From Sipunculus nudus (Eukaryota > Annelida > Sipuncula > Golfingiida > Sipunculidae), in contig CM049313.1 in the NCBI GenBank assembly GCA_026874595.1, positions 43,054,659-43,118,658 of the forward strand: a stretch of DNA of 64,000 nucleotides, in the 5' to 3' direction. The notes beneath the pieces are model-generated. The model did not search any database. It had not been told where the DNA came from and saw nothing but the letters and a program-made list of their open reading frames with translations. Of the stretch, positions 12,192 through 25,882 are shown piece after piece. The translations under genes and the position numbers were made by a program. Within the stretch, counting starts at the first letter, position 1. Each line of letters starts with the position of its first letter.

Positions 12192-12404
12192 TCAATGTAT
12201 TTTACATTGAATAAATTGATGGATAAGGTAACAAAATATTCTTGCCAAGGTTAACTTCATTAATTTTTGTCTGTCAGTATCTGATAAGTTCAGATTCTTG
12301 GCAATCATGGTGAGTCCTGCGAAATCATTATCAGAACTATTGTTTATCTGAACAAAAACCCTGCCTCTGGAGCTTTTTTGGATAAAGGACACTCTCCTGT
12401 GCTT
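12192..12404 (-). CDS. putative small ORF or alternative terminal exon, unrecognised
   Basis: The minus-strand frame opens just after an acceptor-like ATAAATTCAG and runs about 70 codons to a stop only 8 bp before the AATAAA at 12,184-12,179. The predicted peptide is identical in copy 2 (61,237-61,449), where the one visible base change I traced is synonymous. Its composition (acidic and serine-rich, then lysine and leucine-rich) looks protein-like, but I recognise no family. It lies within the expected 3' UTR of PRRC1, so non-coding UTR is the default explanation. Confidence 0.2.
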   Translation of the reverse strand, partial: KHRRVSFIQKSSRGRVFVQINNSSDNDFAGLTMIAKNLNLSDTDRQKLMKLTLARIFCYLIHQFIQCKIH

Positions 12405-12463
12405 CACCCTGAATTTATGAAAATATAGTTTTATTTCAGATCCCTGTCCTTTGTTGGTTCAGA

Positions 12464-12705
12464 CCATATATACACAGTATTGTGTGGTGTTGTATGGACA
12501 TTTAGTGTGACAGGGATCAGACAATACACATGCAGAATTGTGTTGTATGAACATCTAGTATGACAGGGACCATACACATGCAGTATTGTGTTGTATGAAC
12601 ATCTAGTATGACAGGGACCATACACCCAGTATTGTGTGGTGTTGTATGGACATTTAGTATGACAGGGATCAGACCATACACATGTAGTATTGTGTCATGT
12701 TGTAT
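12464..12705. repeat. minisatellite, 48-59 bp units, about 4.5 copies
   Basis: Repeats contain CCATACACATGCAGTATTG, TGTTGTATG.ACAT.TAGT and TGACAGGGA. Two unit lengths alternate through a GGTG indel and an ATCAGA indel. The array lies in the inferred PRRC1 3' UTR and is duplicated at 61,509-61,750. Confidence 0.8.
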
Positions 12706-12817
12706 GGGCAGATATGTTGAGAATACAGAGCTAGTGTGGTCACCTTTGGGTTAATATCTTCAAAATCAAACAATCCCAAGAATTTACAAGTTTACACATT
12801 AAGTAACTCTACATATT

Positions 12818-15972
<3,155 letters not shown>

Positions 15973-16291
15973 TTATATACAGGGCCACACTATTTGAAGT
16001 TTATGAAACAACGTAAAATGTTTGTTCGACAACCATGAAAACTGAGGATTGTCTGTGGTGCTCATAAGCATGAGTTTGTCCCCGAACTCTAATTTATATT
16101 GGTCGGGTTTCAATCAATCTGGCTAAAATTGTGAAGATATCTGAGATAAATTTTAAGTATGCCGAATTTAAGTGCGACGTAAAGACATTACAGAGGAATC
16201 TGAAGGTTTGCTTGTATTTGAAACTACAATGGGCCATAAGGGTGAATTTTTAGTCATGATAATGCACAACTCATTTAGCTTCTTTCTTTTT

Positions 16292-16509
16292 CTACTTCTT
16301 CTTCATGGATTGCCTTGAGAAAACGATAGATGTGTGGGTAATGCACATGGTTTTGTATTTGTGATGCAATGTAAACAATTTTCTATGCAGAGCGTAACAT
16401 GTGATGTTGTAAGAAAATGGTAGGATTTTATAAGTCTCGCAGGTCATACCACCAATATCGTTTAAAGTAAAATCAGACTGCGCCTTCAAGCAATCCTCAA
16501 ATTCTGTGC
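16292..16509 (-). other. possible exon remnant shared by both copies of duplication 2
   Basis: A minus-strand frame follows the acceptor-like TTAGCTGCACAG. It would continue in phase 1 from the signal-peptide exon at 18,337-18,427. The homologous position in copy 2 (39,345-39,355) has one extra base that shifts this phase-1 frame. Many differences between copies change amino acids, and no donor is convincing, so this is probably non-coding. Confidence 0.15.
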
Positions 16510-17192
16510 AGCTAATGGCCGATTATCCGTGAGCATTTCCCATCTGCTGGCAAAAGTTCTATGGCCGATTTTAATCAAAATTTGCATGGTGACAATGGAC
16601 ATACGAGTATGGATATGACGAATTATTAATTTTTATAATTCAATATACATGAGCTTCGTTCAACAACTATAAACACTGACGATTAAGTGTCTAACCTAAA
16701 CTGGTCAGAATCATTCTGAGCACGAAGAAAACAGGCCACAGTGATCCAATTTCAGGTTCTCGAGGAGATCTTACACAGTCCACGATGGTTGCCACATTAT
16801 AACCCTGGCAATAGAGATGCTAAATTATATTTGTAGTTACAATGTGTGCCCTGTAAGCGGACGGCGGTAGAATAATCACAGAAAAATCATATCGCAATAT
16901 CTCAACATGGCTTGTAATCAGCTGAACTAACAATCCCAATTTGTGTCGAGAAAATTGTTAATTGTGGGTTGCGCAAACAGTGAAGTTACAGCACAGGACT
17001 GCATTAAATAGCTTCACACAAATAAAAACATCCCCTGTATAATTAATGTACACTGCCGCCAATTAATTGTTCTTCGCAGGCCTTACTGGAAGACGGCTAA
17101 TATGGGGGACGCCATACTGCATCTAGTATCTAATGGAAACATCTAAACTATTTTGAAAGAAAACAAAATTAGAAAAATTTAATATGCGCTGT

Positions 17193-17320
17193 AAAAGCAC
17201 GAAATAACTCACCACTGAAAGCTAAAGCGCGAAATAATTCTATTCACTAAAGTATAATATAGAGTGCGAAATAACTCTATACTATCGTACAAAGCGCGGA
17301 ATAACTCTAAGCACTTTCTT
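17193..17320. repeat. short tandem array, about 30-35 bp units, 4 copies
   Basis: Units centre on GCGCGAAATAACTCT at about 17,197, 17,226, 17,262 and 17,294. The corresponding place in copy 2 (about 40,040) has a single unit, so the array expanded in copy 1 or contracted in copy 2. Confidence 0.65.
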
Positions 17321-18020
17321 TGAGTCCAGGTAACTTGGAATCCGAGTTCAACGCAAATCTCCTTTTTCTCCTTTAAAAAATTAAATGGAAGGAAATTTGA
17401 GATTATCGTGTGTATTTTATGTTAGTTTACCTGCACATGTTTATATATGTAAGCTGAATGTTTATTTACATTGAACTGTCGATATAGAATTATTACTTGG
17501 TAAGTATAGTCTTCTTGAGACCTAATATTGTGTTGGTAGTCTGCACACGTACATAAGTGATAGAGCTTTTTTTCTTACTGGGCTCGAGACGAGCTTTATC
17601 TGATTTCTAAAGTCCCCCCCCCCCCCTCGAATCCCAGTACAAGTCCGTGTCCAGGACGATCAAAGTTTAAGTCCGAGTCCCTAAAAAGGTGACTCGAGTC
17701 CGGACTCTGGTCCCCAAAAGTCCCACATCCCTACAACGGCCTTTACGAAACAATAATCTCAAAACCTGTTCAAGTTGAGCAATATGATGGTATTTTGTAA
17801 TATACTTTCTTCTGACAATGGAACTATGAACCAGAACAAAGCGTGACTTGGTTGTTTAACTTGATTATGTACTTTAATTGTAAATTGATCTGTAATAAAG
17901 CGGTTTAAACGTTATGGACCTAAGGAACTGTGGAAACTTTCGAACAGTCATTCATAAAACACGCAAGCCTCAGGTCTAAAATGACACAGTACTTTTGTAA
18001 AAAAAAAGTTCCTTTCCACG

Positions 18021-18228
18021 AGTACAGGGCCGGATTCAGGATTTTGGAAAAGGGGGGGGGGGGAGGTCCAATCCAGGAGGACTAAGGAAACACCTAAAAA
18101 AAAGGTCCCCACGTCCGGAAAAGGGGGAGTCCAGTCCGAAAATTTTTGTCTAAAACCCTTAGAAACGGTTGCATCAGATGAAAAGGGGGTGTCCGGACCC
18201 CCCCCCCCCCCCCTCCGGATCTGCTACT
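18021..18228. mobile_element. short inserted element with G-tract and C-tract ends
   Basis: The stretch is absent from copy 2 of duplication 2, which runs directly from ACACAGCACTTTTGTC to AACTTCTGTTG. The left end contains CAGGGCCGGATTCAGG followed by a run of about 12 G. The right end has a run of about 16 C followed by CCGGATCTGCTACTG, which reads CAGTAGCAGATCCGG inverted. The ends are therefore imperfect terminal inverted repeats of a hAT-like type (class is inference). Confidence 0.5.
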
Positions 18229-18336
18229 GAAGTATGTTTACATTGCCCACACAACTTCTGTTGTATCCCATGCAGTGGGATCCACTTATCCTAACTAAGA
18301 TATGTCTCATGGCATTTTAAAAAAAAATCTACTTAC

Positions 18337-18427
18337 CGATGATGCCATTTTGATTCTGTGACATCACTAGATTCAAAGTAATCAACCATATATACCAAAG
18401 CATCCGAAAAATTTCTGGTAATGCCAT
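18337..18427 (-). CDS. orphan signal-peptide exon (duplicate of receptor exon 1)
   Basis: A 91-nt first coding exon: ATG at 18,427-18,425, 30 codons, then a phase-1 donor GTAAGT at 18,336-18,331. The peptide begins MALPEIFRMLW and has a hydrophobic core followed by MSQNQNG, a signal-peptide pattern. It matches receptor exon 1 at 40,522-40,618 but lacks two acidic codons. No receptor exons lie downstream on this strand. The next recognised minus-strand exon is the phase-1 PRRC1 exon at 15,016. It may be an inactive leftover of duplication 2. Confidence 0.55.
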
Positions 18428-18428
18428 T

Positions 18429-19371
18429 GCATGCGCTTTAGATGCTGGTATCTTTTTCTCGGCCGCAAAACATGTGATCATATCTGTGACAGCCGGCCTG
18501 CGGTATGTATAACTGTTCTCTCTTTCAAGATATGTTTATTGTAGGTAGCTTCTGCGCGGGTTTAATTAATATAACCACGTAAGGGGAGACAAAAGATACC
18601 AAGGCCACGCCAAAGACTCATTAAGCCTACGGTCTCTGAGTCCAAAACCAAGCAATGAAATTTGTTTTCTTTTATTTTTTGTAAAATGGTCGAAAAAAAA
18701 TAAAAGACAAAAACATACTTCATTTTTTTAAATGGTACAAATATGACCAACACAATATTCGATATATTTTCATTTATCCCTCTCCCTCGCGCAACTGTGT
18801 TTTATGAAGTACAAATTCCAGAACATTAATTAGCAACAGCCATGAGGATTTTGTACACATTACTTATACAGACGATATTTTAGGTGGTGAATCCGTCAAA
18901 ATATTTTATGTGGCCTAATATTGGATGTTCAGTCATTGTTCGTCACGACGCTGTGTCCAATAATTATTAGCGATGTTCCTTTGATTTATTTTATCACCAG
19001 GTTATAGGAGCATTACAGGCCTGTTTCCAGTGGTAATATAAGTGCACTTATATAAACACTTTCTGGCAACGCTTTCCCAGTCAGCCACTGAAACGTGTTA
19101 TAATTTTGAACTCACAAAAGACACGGACTGGGCAGGAATTTAAGAATAATTTGCTTATAATTCTTGTTCTCACATAATTGTGTTAAATTTGTTTACGTAT
19201 AATTAATGCCTATATATAAATACCTCCGTTGCATTTGTTAATATCAGAATGTACAAAAACAGTCTGGATTTATGTTTAATTTGTCTCTATTCCAAAAAAA
19301 ATCAATGGTATATAACTTTTATCACCAATTGCCTTGTCTCATTTCCTTCTTCTGTATAGCATATAAACTTT
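18429..19371. other. upstream flank of the orphan exon, no gene seen
   Basis: The sequence is homologous to 40,620-41,890 and presumably includes ancestral promoter sequence. No element ends or further exons are recognised. Confidence 0.4.
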
Positions 19372-19398
19372 GTGCGGCAAAAAGCACACTCTATATTT

Positions 19399-20040
19399 TT
19401 CCAGAAATTTGCTAATGAGTATGGATTCTTACATGTTGCCACTAGCCCATATCATCATAATGGTATGGTAGAGAGAACCATAAAGACAGTAAAAAGATTA
19501 ATAAAGAAATGTAAACACTGTGGAAATGATCTGAGCATGGCATTGTTATGTCTTAAAACTACTCCTGTAGATTCACATTTACCATCACCTTGTGTATTAT
19601 TGAATAACAGAATGTACAAGTCAAACTTGCCAAATATATCACTAATGAATAATAAGTTGTCAGCACAAGTTCAATTTCATCATGATGATGTAATACACAG
19701 GCTGCTTGATAGACCAGAATCTCAGAAAAGGTATCATGATAATGGTGCAGCACGCTTACCAGAATTAGCAATAAATCAAAATGTTGATGTACAAGACCCA
19801 ATGAACAAAACTTGGGCTGCAGGAAATATTGTTGATAAAACTCAGAATAGACATGGCAGAGAATATATGTAGAGGTAGATGGAAAACAATATCAGAGAAA
19901 TAGACACCACGTTCAACCCAGGATTGTAGACAGAACAGGAGATGTTGATTATGAACCTGGTGATGAACCTGGTGATTGTGAGCATTATAGGACATCCAGG
20001 GGAAGGCTGATTAAAAAGCCTGATAGGTTAGATTTGTAAG
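19399..20040 (+). pseudogene. Ty3/gypsy retrotransposon pol remnant (integrase C-terminal part)
   Basis: The open frame shows the last third of an integrase core: an HHNGMVER-type motif containing the third catalytic acidic residue of the D,D-E triad, followed by the linker and part of the C-terminal region. The first two catalytic residues, reverse transcriptase, RNase H, protease and gag are absent. The frame stops at 19,870-19,872 and related sequence continues in another frame to a stop near 20,040, so it is frameshifted as well as 5'-truncated. Its 5' edge coincides with the end of duplication 2. No chromodomain is seen. Confidence 0.8.
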
Positions 20041-20305
20041 TGAACATTGTATAAGTATGTGCATGTTTGTATATTTTCATGTAAGACATGTATATCTGTA
20101 ATCATTTACAGACACCAAACTTTGGATACTTTTTCACACAGTTTATTAACATGATAATATTAGAAACAATACATCATGTAAAAGATTCAATCAGCAATCA
20201 AGTATTTTTCAATATGTTACTTTAAGAAAATAGTGACAATAACCAAGTTTAATACCATACATAAATTATATTAAACTATGTTATTTCTTTTCTAAAGAAG
20301 TGGCG

Positions 20306-20600
20306 TGTAACATGATGTATATTGCATATTGTCGACTATTATAATGTTGTTTGGCGCCGTATGGTGGCGACACCTGTCGACCATCATTGGTACTATATTA
20401 AGGGATGTGACGTGTATCATAATGACCGGATCTTCCGGTAGAGACAGCTCATGGCGTGAACTCGGCCGAGCACATGTGAACCAGTCTGAAATAAAATAAG
20501 TAGAAACCATCCTGGACTTTATGATATGTTTACCTAGGGTACTAGGAACATAATACAGTGTAAACACAGCACACATAACAAATGTGTTGCTATCTTGAGT
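20306..20600 (+). repeat. possible 3' LTR fragment of the gypsy remnant
   Basis: A purine-rich AAAGAAG precedes TGTAACATGATG, as a polypurine tract would precede an LTR beginning TG. The following 200 bp is more GC-rich than its surroundings. No second LTR is in the window, so the assignment is weak and the right end is not defined. Confidence 0.3.
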
Positions 20601-21889
20601 TTTCATTGTATGAAACCTGTTGATTTAGGATTCGATTTACTTATCATACACAGACTAAACTACATCATAATGGGGTGTGCTAGCGATGACAATCTTATCT
20701 CCGTGATTTCGTGTATTGTTAAGAATTATTGATGGTAACAGAGCGAGCCTAAATGTTAAATAAGAATATGCTGTACCTTCATGTGCAGACTAACTTAACG
20801 GACAAAAAAGAGACCGGCAAACCCGCTGAACGTAATGGCTCAATGACCGACCGGCGTGTGAAAATATTGAGGATATAGGAATTTATATATATATTGTGAT
20901 AGGCTTATATTCAAGAACTCAACGTCATCTGCATCCTGTTACGGCGTCTCAATCTTTAATTAAGATATTTTAACGACAAATCTCTGAATCTTCGACAGTT
21001 TGCCTTAAATTATTCTTTAGTATTTATGTCACAAAGTGCATGCCCTCACAAATGTCGTGTTTTGCATCTATGGTAATACTGTTAGTTTTCATTTCTTTCA
21101 AAAAGATATTTACAATTAGATAAATTTATCTATTATTTTTAGTTGTCAGTCTGATCTATAATAATCACATTATGACCACATCTAAACATAATTGTAAAAT
21201 TTAGATTTTTATATAATATTATGAATTATAACACATATATCAATTATCTAGTTATTTTGAAACAAAAAATAAAGAATCGGTAGACACAGTTAATAAACAA
21301 GAGCCCGTGGACATAATGCTCTTTTCTAAACTTTAAGTATCTGAACATATCATATTTCAATGTTGAATTTTTTTTCATTTATTTTAATGGCGGAAAATTA
21401 CTTTTTTTTCAGATAAAAATCACCAAACAGATATTGTGCCTTACCTGCTTTATGTCATAATTTTATGTAAATGCAGGTCCCATACTCATTAACTGTTAAA
21501 GATAAAATCAACATTGAGTGTATATCTGGTTTGTATCCACTTTCATAACTATTGTCTTCAACTATTGTTTTGTGCTAAAAATGGACAAAATCAGTTCGTA
21601 AATGCATTTAAAATATTGCTTGCCCTACCAAATCACTACGTCGGCTAACTTTATTTGTCCACCACACATGTCCATATTCAAAACAAGGAAACCGTTGTCA
21701 AGAAAACGTGTGAACAGACAATTGAAGACGCCTGGGAAGAACTTCCAGGTAAGCTAAATCTCAATTACTTTTGTACAAGTTGTTTTCGCTTCTTCCTAGC
21801 ACGAGCTTGTTGTTCAGTCATCAGCACTGTTAGTTCGAACTCCAGGGGCCAGTGACACCTCGATGCGAAAACAGTTATCATATAACAGA

Positions 21890-22146
21890 TAGGCGATTTC
21901 ATGTTTTGTCGACATACGTTCCCTGATGCCATAACCAGTTAGACAGGCCCAGTCGATATGATTTGACTTAACCTGAGTAGGTGATTTCATATTTTGTAAA
22001 CACACATTTCCTGTTACCAGGACCGGTTATACAGGCCGAGTCGATATGCTTTGATTAAACCCCAGTCGGCGATCTCATACTTTGTAAACTCATCCCTGTT
22101 GCCATGACCAGTTAGAGAATTAGGCCAAGAAGATATGATTTAAATA
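21890..22146. repeat. tandem repeat, period about 88 bp, 3 copies
   Basis: Units start near 21,890, 21,976 and 22,064. Shared text includes GGCGATTTCAT, TTTTGT..AC and CCAGTTAGACAGGCC. The third unit is truncated and diverged. Confidence 0.7.
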
Positions 22147-23116
22147 AAAAGTTCTCATTTAATGAATAATAAGTATTATTGACGAGAGATGTGATCATAT
22201 TGTAAAACTAATTATAACAAAATACGATCTCTTAGATAAGATCCTACAAGGATATGAGTTAACAAATAGCTCCATAGGGGGCGACGGTTCTTTTGCATAT
22301 TAATAGGTTTTATATAAATGCTTAAACAATTGTCAGGGCGACACACTCTCTAACATTAAAAGTAGGAACCAAAGATCATGAAACTGCAGACGGATTTTCT
22401 GCGGACTCAAATGCAGGCTTCACTCACAATCGAAGGTTTGACAGGCGACCTTTTACAAATATGCAAATATCGAAGATCCACCTCATTCGCTTGACATAAG
22501 CTAGCACACGCAGTTCCTGATTAGGTGGCGTCCATTCAGACAGTTGATTACGTGATCTCTAATGGTCTGATATTTTTAATGGCCAGACAGCTTGTCTTTC
22601 CTTGGTTTTAGTGTCAGCAATCGATGCAGTATTTAGATGCATAAAAGAAAGGAGATTTACGCAATAAATGGACTTTGTCATGACTTACACCTTCTTTGCT
22701 ATTCATTTCCACTTACAACACACCTTTCAAAGTTATAAATAAATACCTGTATACAAGACTCTGCTCTAGGAATAAAGAATACTTGTTTTTTGTGTTTTAT
22801 TTTGAAAGTTAAATCTTCGTTCATAGTCCACATCTTTTATAACATTTATTCAACATACTTGCAGACACGGAAAAATTGTGAAGTGTATACAAGTTGTACT
22901 TAAGCTGTACTATGGAATGGTTATGTAATATTATAATCTTACATATACCAGAACAAAATAAGAAAGAAAGTGAGTGCTAAAGAGTTATTTGAGTTATCCG
23001 ATAAACTACTTCTTTGCCAACAAACCTGGGTTCAAATATATTTTCACCGTACTTGTTCATGTCCCCATATGTTGGCAATTTTGTTTATATAGAATAAGCT
23101 CCACCACATCTCCTTA

Positions 23117-23710
23117 AAAAAACAAAGTAAACCAATTTACAGGGTCCTGGGAACCTGATTAAGAATGGTCAAATTCCCCAATTAAAACAAACCAATTTAT
23201 AGGGTCCAGGGAACCTGATTAAGAACGGCTAAATTTTTAACATATAAAACCTCACTCCATAATTACACATATGGAAAATTGCTCCATCAAGGAGCAATCT
23301 TAAAAAGTAAATGGAATTTGTCATTGCTCATTTATATTCATGATAAAAGCAAGAACTAATGTGTAAGGTTTGTACCCACTTTCATTACTATTGGTTTCAA
23401 TGTGCTAAAAAATTCAGAAAAAACTGCTGTTTCCCATACTCCTGTACAATGGCTGTTGTTCAGCAGAACAACCTTCAGATCAACTTTATCGATGTAAAAA
23501 AATTAAAAAAATAAACCAATTCACAGGATCCTCGGAACCTGATTAAGAACGGCTAATTAACCAATTAAAACAAAGTAAACCAATTTACAGGGTCCTCAGG
23601 ACCTGATTAAGAAAGGTTAAATTAGAATGTTTAATGTTGCTCCTTAAATACACATATGGATAATTGGTCAATCATGGAGTCACCATGAAATAAAAAATGT
23701 GAGTTGAATT
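23117..23710. repeat. nested tandem repeats with ACAGGGTCC..GGAACCTGATTAAGA units
   Basis: Four units of about 60-70 bp share CCAATTTACAGGGTCCT and ACCTGATTAAGAA, at about 23,130, 23,188, 23,512 and 23,572. They are arranged as two pairs. A second shared block, ACACATATGGA.AATTG, follows each pair (about 23,266 and 23,650), suggesting an older duplication of about 385 bp. Confidence 0.65.
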
Positions 23711-25519
23711 AGTCATTTTCAATTGATCCTGGTCCGCGTGCTTGCGTGTGTGTGCAGGAACACTTTTCTTAAATTGGGTTTTCTATATATTGCATATAAA
23801 GAACAATTTTATTTAGGTTGAAATAGGGTCTTCTGCACATCTGATGCCTTTGATTAATATTGAGAGTGAATGTTTCTGGATTATAATGAATGACTTGGCC
23901 GGAACGACTGGTAAGATTGATTGTATAAATGTCATGGCATGGTTACGCAACATGTCGCTGATCCTTAAGTATCTCCAATAAACTTGACTGCAGCATTATC
24001 AATGTCAGCGGATTATTTTTCTTTCATATCCCATTCCCAAGTTTTAAAACGCAAACAAACAGGATTCTGGTTAATATTTAATACTTAATTATCTGCTGAT
24101 TCGATTGTATTCATTGAACCGAAAATGCCAATTTTTTTATACATATTTAAGCCCGTCTACCGATCTGGCCTGCCTGTCGATTGGTCTGACCCATATAAGG
24201 GACCGATAATGGACAGCCCAGTTACTGATGCACTGCTGTGTAAATACATTGGTCCATCTGTAGATAACTGATTTAATTTTTTTAATAAAATGTTAATGTT
24301 CTAGTCTGGCAGTAATTTCTTTTGTTTCAGACAAATACATCACGGTAATGAATTTCAGTTTATTGTAACATAATCACATTTTACAGAGTTTTTCCATTCT
24401 AATCCTTGACATCATTACATACAAGTGAATTCATCATTGCTAGAAATTACAATAACAATTTCTATGTTTGTTTCGGAAAAGTGTCTCATACATTCACTAT
24501 CTAACACGCGTAAGGAATCTTTGGCGTCAGGGTGATGAAGGCTGGTGGGAAGTCGGGCAGCACTCCTTAAATGTTCAGACAGAGGCGAGATTTAGTTAAG
24601 TCTCGACAAACGGTTATAAAAAATACAAATATCACAAGCAAGGAGCAAATCCTGTCTTTTAAAGATTTTCAGACAATACCCATTTTCAATCAATTTTTAT
24701 CTTTAAATTTCATTTGGACTGTATGATTTCACTTTATTTAGGTTTCTATCACCAACTATCAGATTGTGAATATGAGTTCATTTTGTATAATTTTCTATCA
24801 GCAATTTATCATTAACATGTCAAAACACATTTGATACCCGAACGGTTACAGATATTATAATTTAACAAATTTGTTATAAGGGCAATCCAATGTGCATCCA
24901 GTGCATTACATCAGTAATTATGATGAAGATGGGCAGCCCAATAACGGATCCTTTATCGAAGGGCTCCAACATATATATATGTATATATTTATATATATAT
25001 ATTTATATAAATTTTCATACACAGAATCAAATACTATTTATTTTCTGTACGATTTAGCTGTCTTGAATGAAATGGTGAGGTACCAACCCGTCCCGGAGGC
25101 CGTCTTTGTACGAAAGAATGCTTGGCTCGGAAGGATGTCTTTTCGTTGCGTTTACTGAAGGGACCCATCGTTTTTGGCACGTGTTCATGTAACTCTAGGA
25201 GAGGTTCTTATTCCAGTGATTTCACTCAGAGATAATTGCTTGTTTCGGGCCGTTGAAAGGGAAAGGATGTAATGTCTTTGGGGGCATCAACTCCCTTGAG
25301 ATGTGTGCAAAATGCCCCCCCCCCCCATATACACAGGGGTGTAGTGGTATTACACATTAATATCAAATACGAAATATTGGTATATAATATCAACACATTG
25401 AATGAAACGTTTACATATCTGTGATCACAACGTCGTAACAAATCGAGAAAATCGCTATGTCATGCTATTTCCGTAAATCTGATGAAACTTGAAACTATCA
25501 TTTTACCAATGCGTAAAGA

Positions 25520-25548
25520 TTTATTTTGACATGCCGCTATTATTTATT
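25520..25548 (-). terminator. candidate polyadenylation signals of the lectin-like receptor
   Basis: The minus strand carries AATAAA at 25,548-25,543 and 25,525-25,520, 97-125 nt downstream of the receptor stop codon at 25,645. Confidence 0.4.
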
Positions 25549-25644
25549 ATATGTTATAAAGTATAAACCTTTTTATATCCATATAATAAATGACACTATC
25601 CCTTACATATTTACTTAAGCACGAATTATTAACATATCTAGTTA

Positions 25645-25882
25645 TCAATGCATGCTAGCAATAGGAGGGGGAGGCGGCGGAAAACTGTCGTCAATATGGA
25701 CGCTGCCCATTCCGCTGTCTTGTGACGTGGCAATGAACCTGACCGGATGTGACGCACCAGCCTTCGGGGTGTCGTCTGCTGAAGGTCCTGGATCCTCCTT
25801 AAAGTCATTGATGTCCGCATAAAAACTAAATATCTGAGACTCGTAACTGTTTGCTGACGTATCGCCCTCCGATCGGTACCGA
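25645..25882 (-). CDS. receptor exon 10: cytoplasmic tail and stop
   Basis: A 238-nt coding exon with acceptor TTTCATTAG, phase 2, stop TGA at 25,647-25,645. The tail contains SFYADI, which fits the ITIM pattern (S/I/V/L)xYxx(I/V/L) and also YxxPhi endocytosis signals. It also contains DSGMGS, which fits the DSGxxS phosphodegron read by beta-TrCP, and ends with five prolines and IASMH. The motif functions are inference from consensus patterns. Confidence 0.78.

Larger units (their letters stand above)
15973..19398 (+). repeat. segmental duplication 2, copy 1
   Basis: Collinear with 38,820-41,917 from TATATACAGGG to TTTGTGCGGCAAAAAGCACAC and a few bases beyond, at clearly lower identity than duplication 1. 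It carries a signal-peptide exon (18,337-18,427), an expanded short tandem array (17,193-17,320) and a copy-1-specific inserted element (18,021-18,228). The right border abuts the gypsy fragment. Confidence 0.85.
20640..25600. other. intergenic region with tandem repeats
   Basis: No convincing gene is found. Two plus-strand frames look slightly exon-like but match no family. One ends at a GTAAGC donor near 21,750 (peptide ending DAWEELPG) and one closes at 25,158. Tandem repeats within are listed separately. A C-tract lies at about 25,316-25,326 and AT-rich low-complexity sequence surrounds 24,970-25,010. Confidence 0.45.

Noticed and set aside
12431-12625. 64-residue frame with repeated YGPCHTRCSYNTILHV
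   Set aside because: The repetition comes from the minisatellite DNA at 12,464-12,705; no evidence of translation.
16292-16509. Second coding exon of a receptor paralogue in duplication 2
   Set aside because: The frame is broken by a 1-bp difference in the other copy, differences are mostly amino-acid-changing, and no donor site is convincing.
20306-20600. Intact LTR of a complete gypsy element
   Set aside because: No paired LTR or primer-binding site is in the window, and the element is 5'-truncated. Only a weak LTR-fragment call is kept.
21655-21855. Plus-strand exon ending at GTAAGC near 21,750
   Set aside because: The peptide is short, without a clear acceptor, neighbouring exon or family resemblance.
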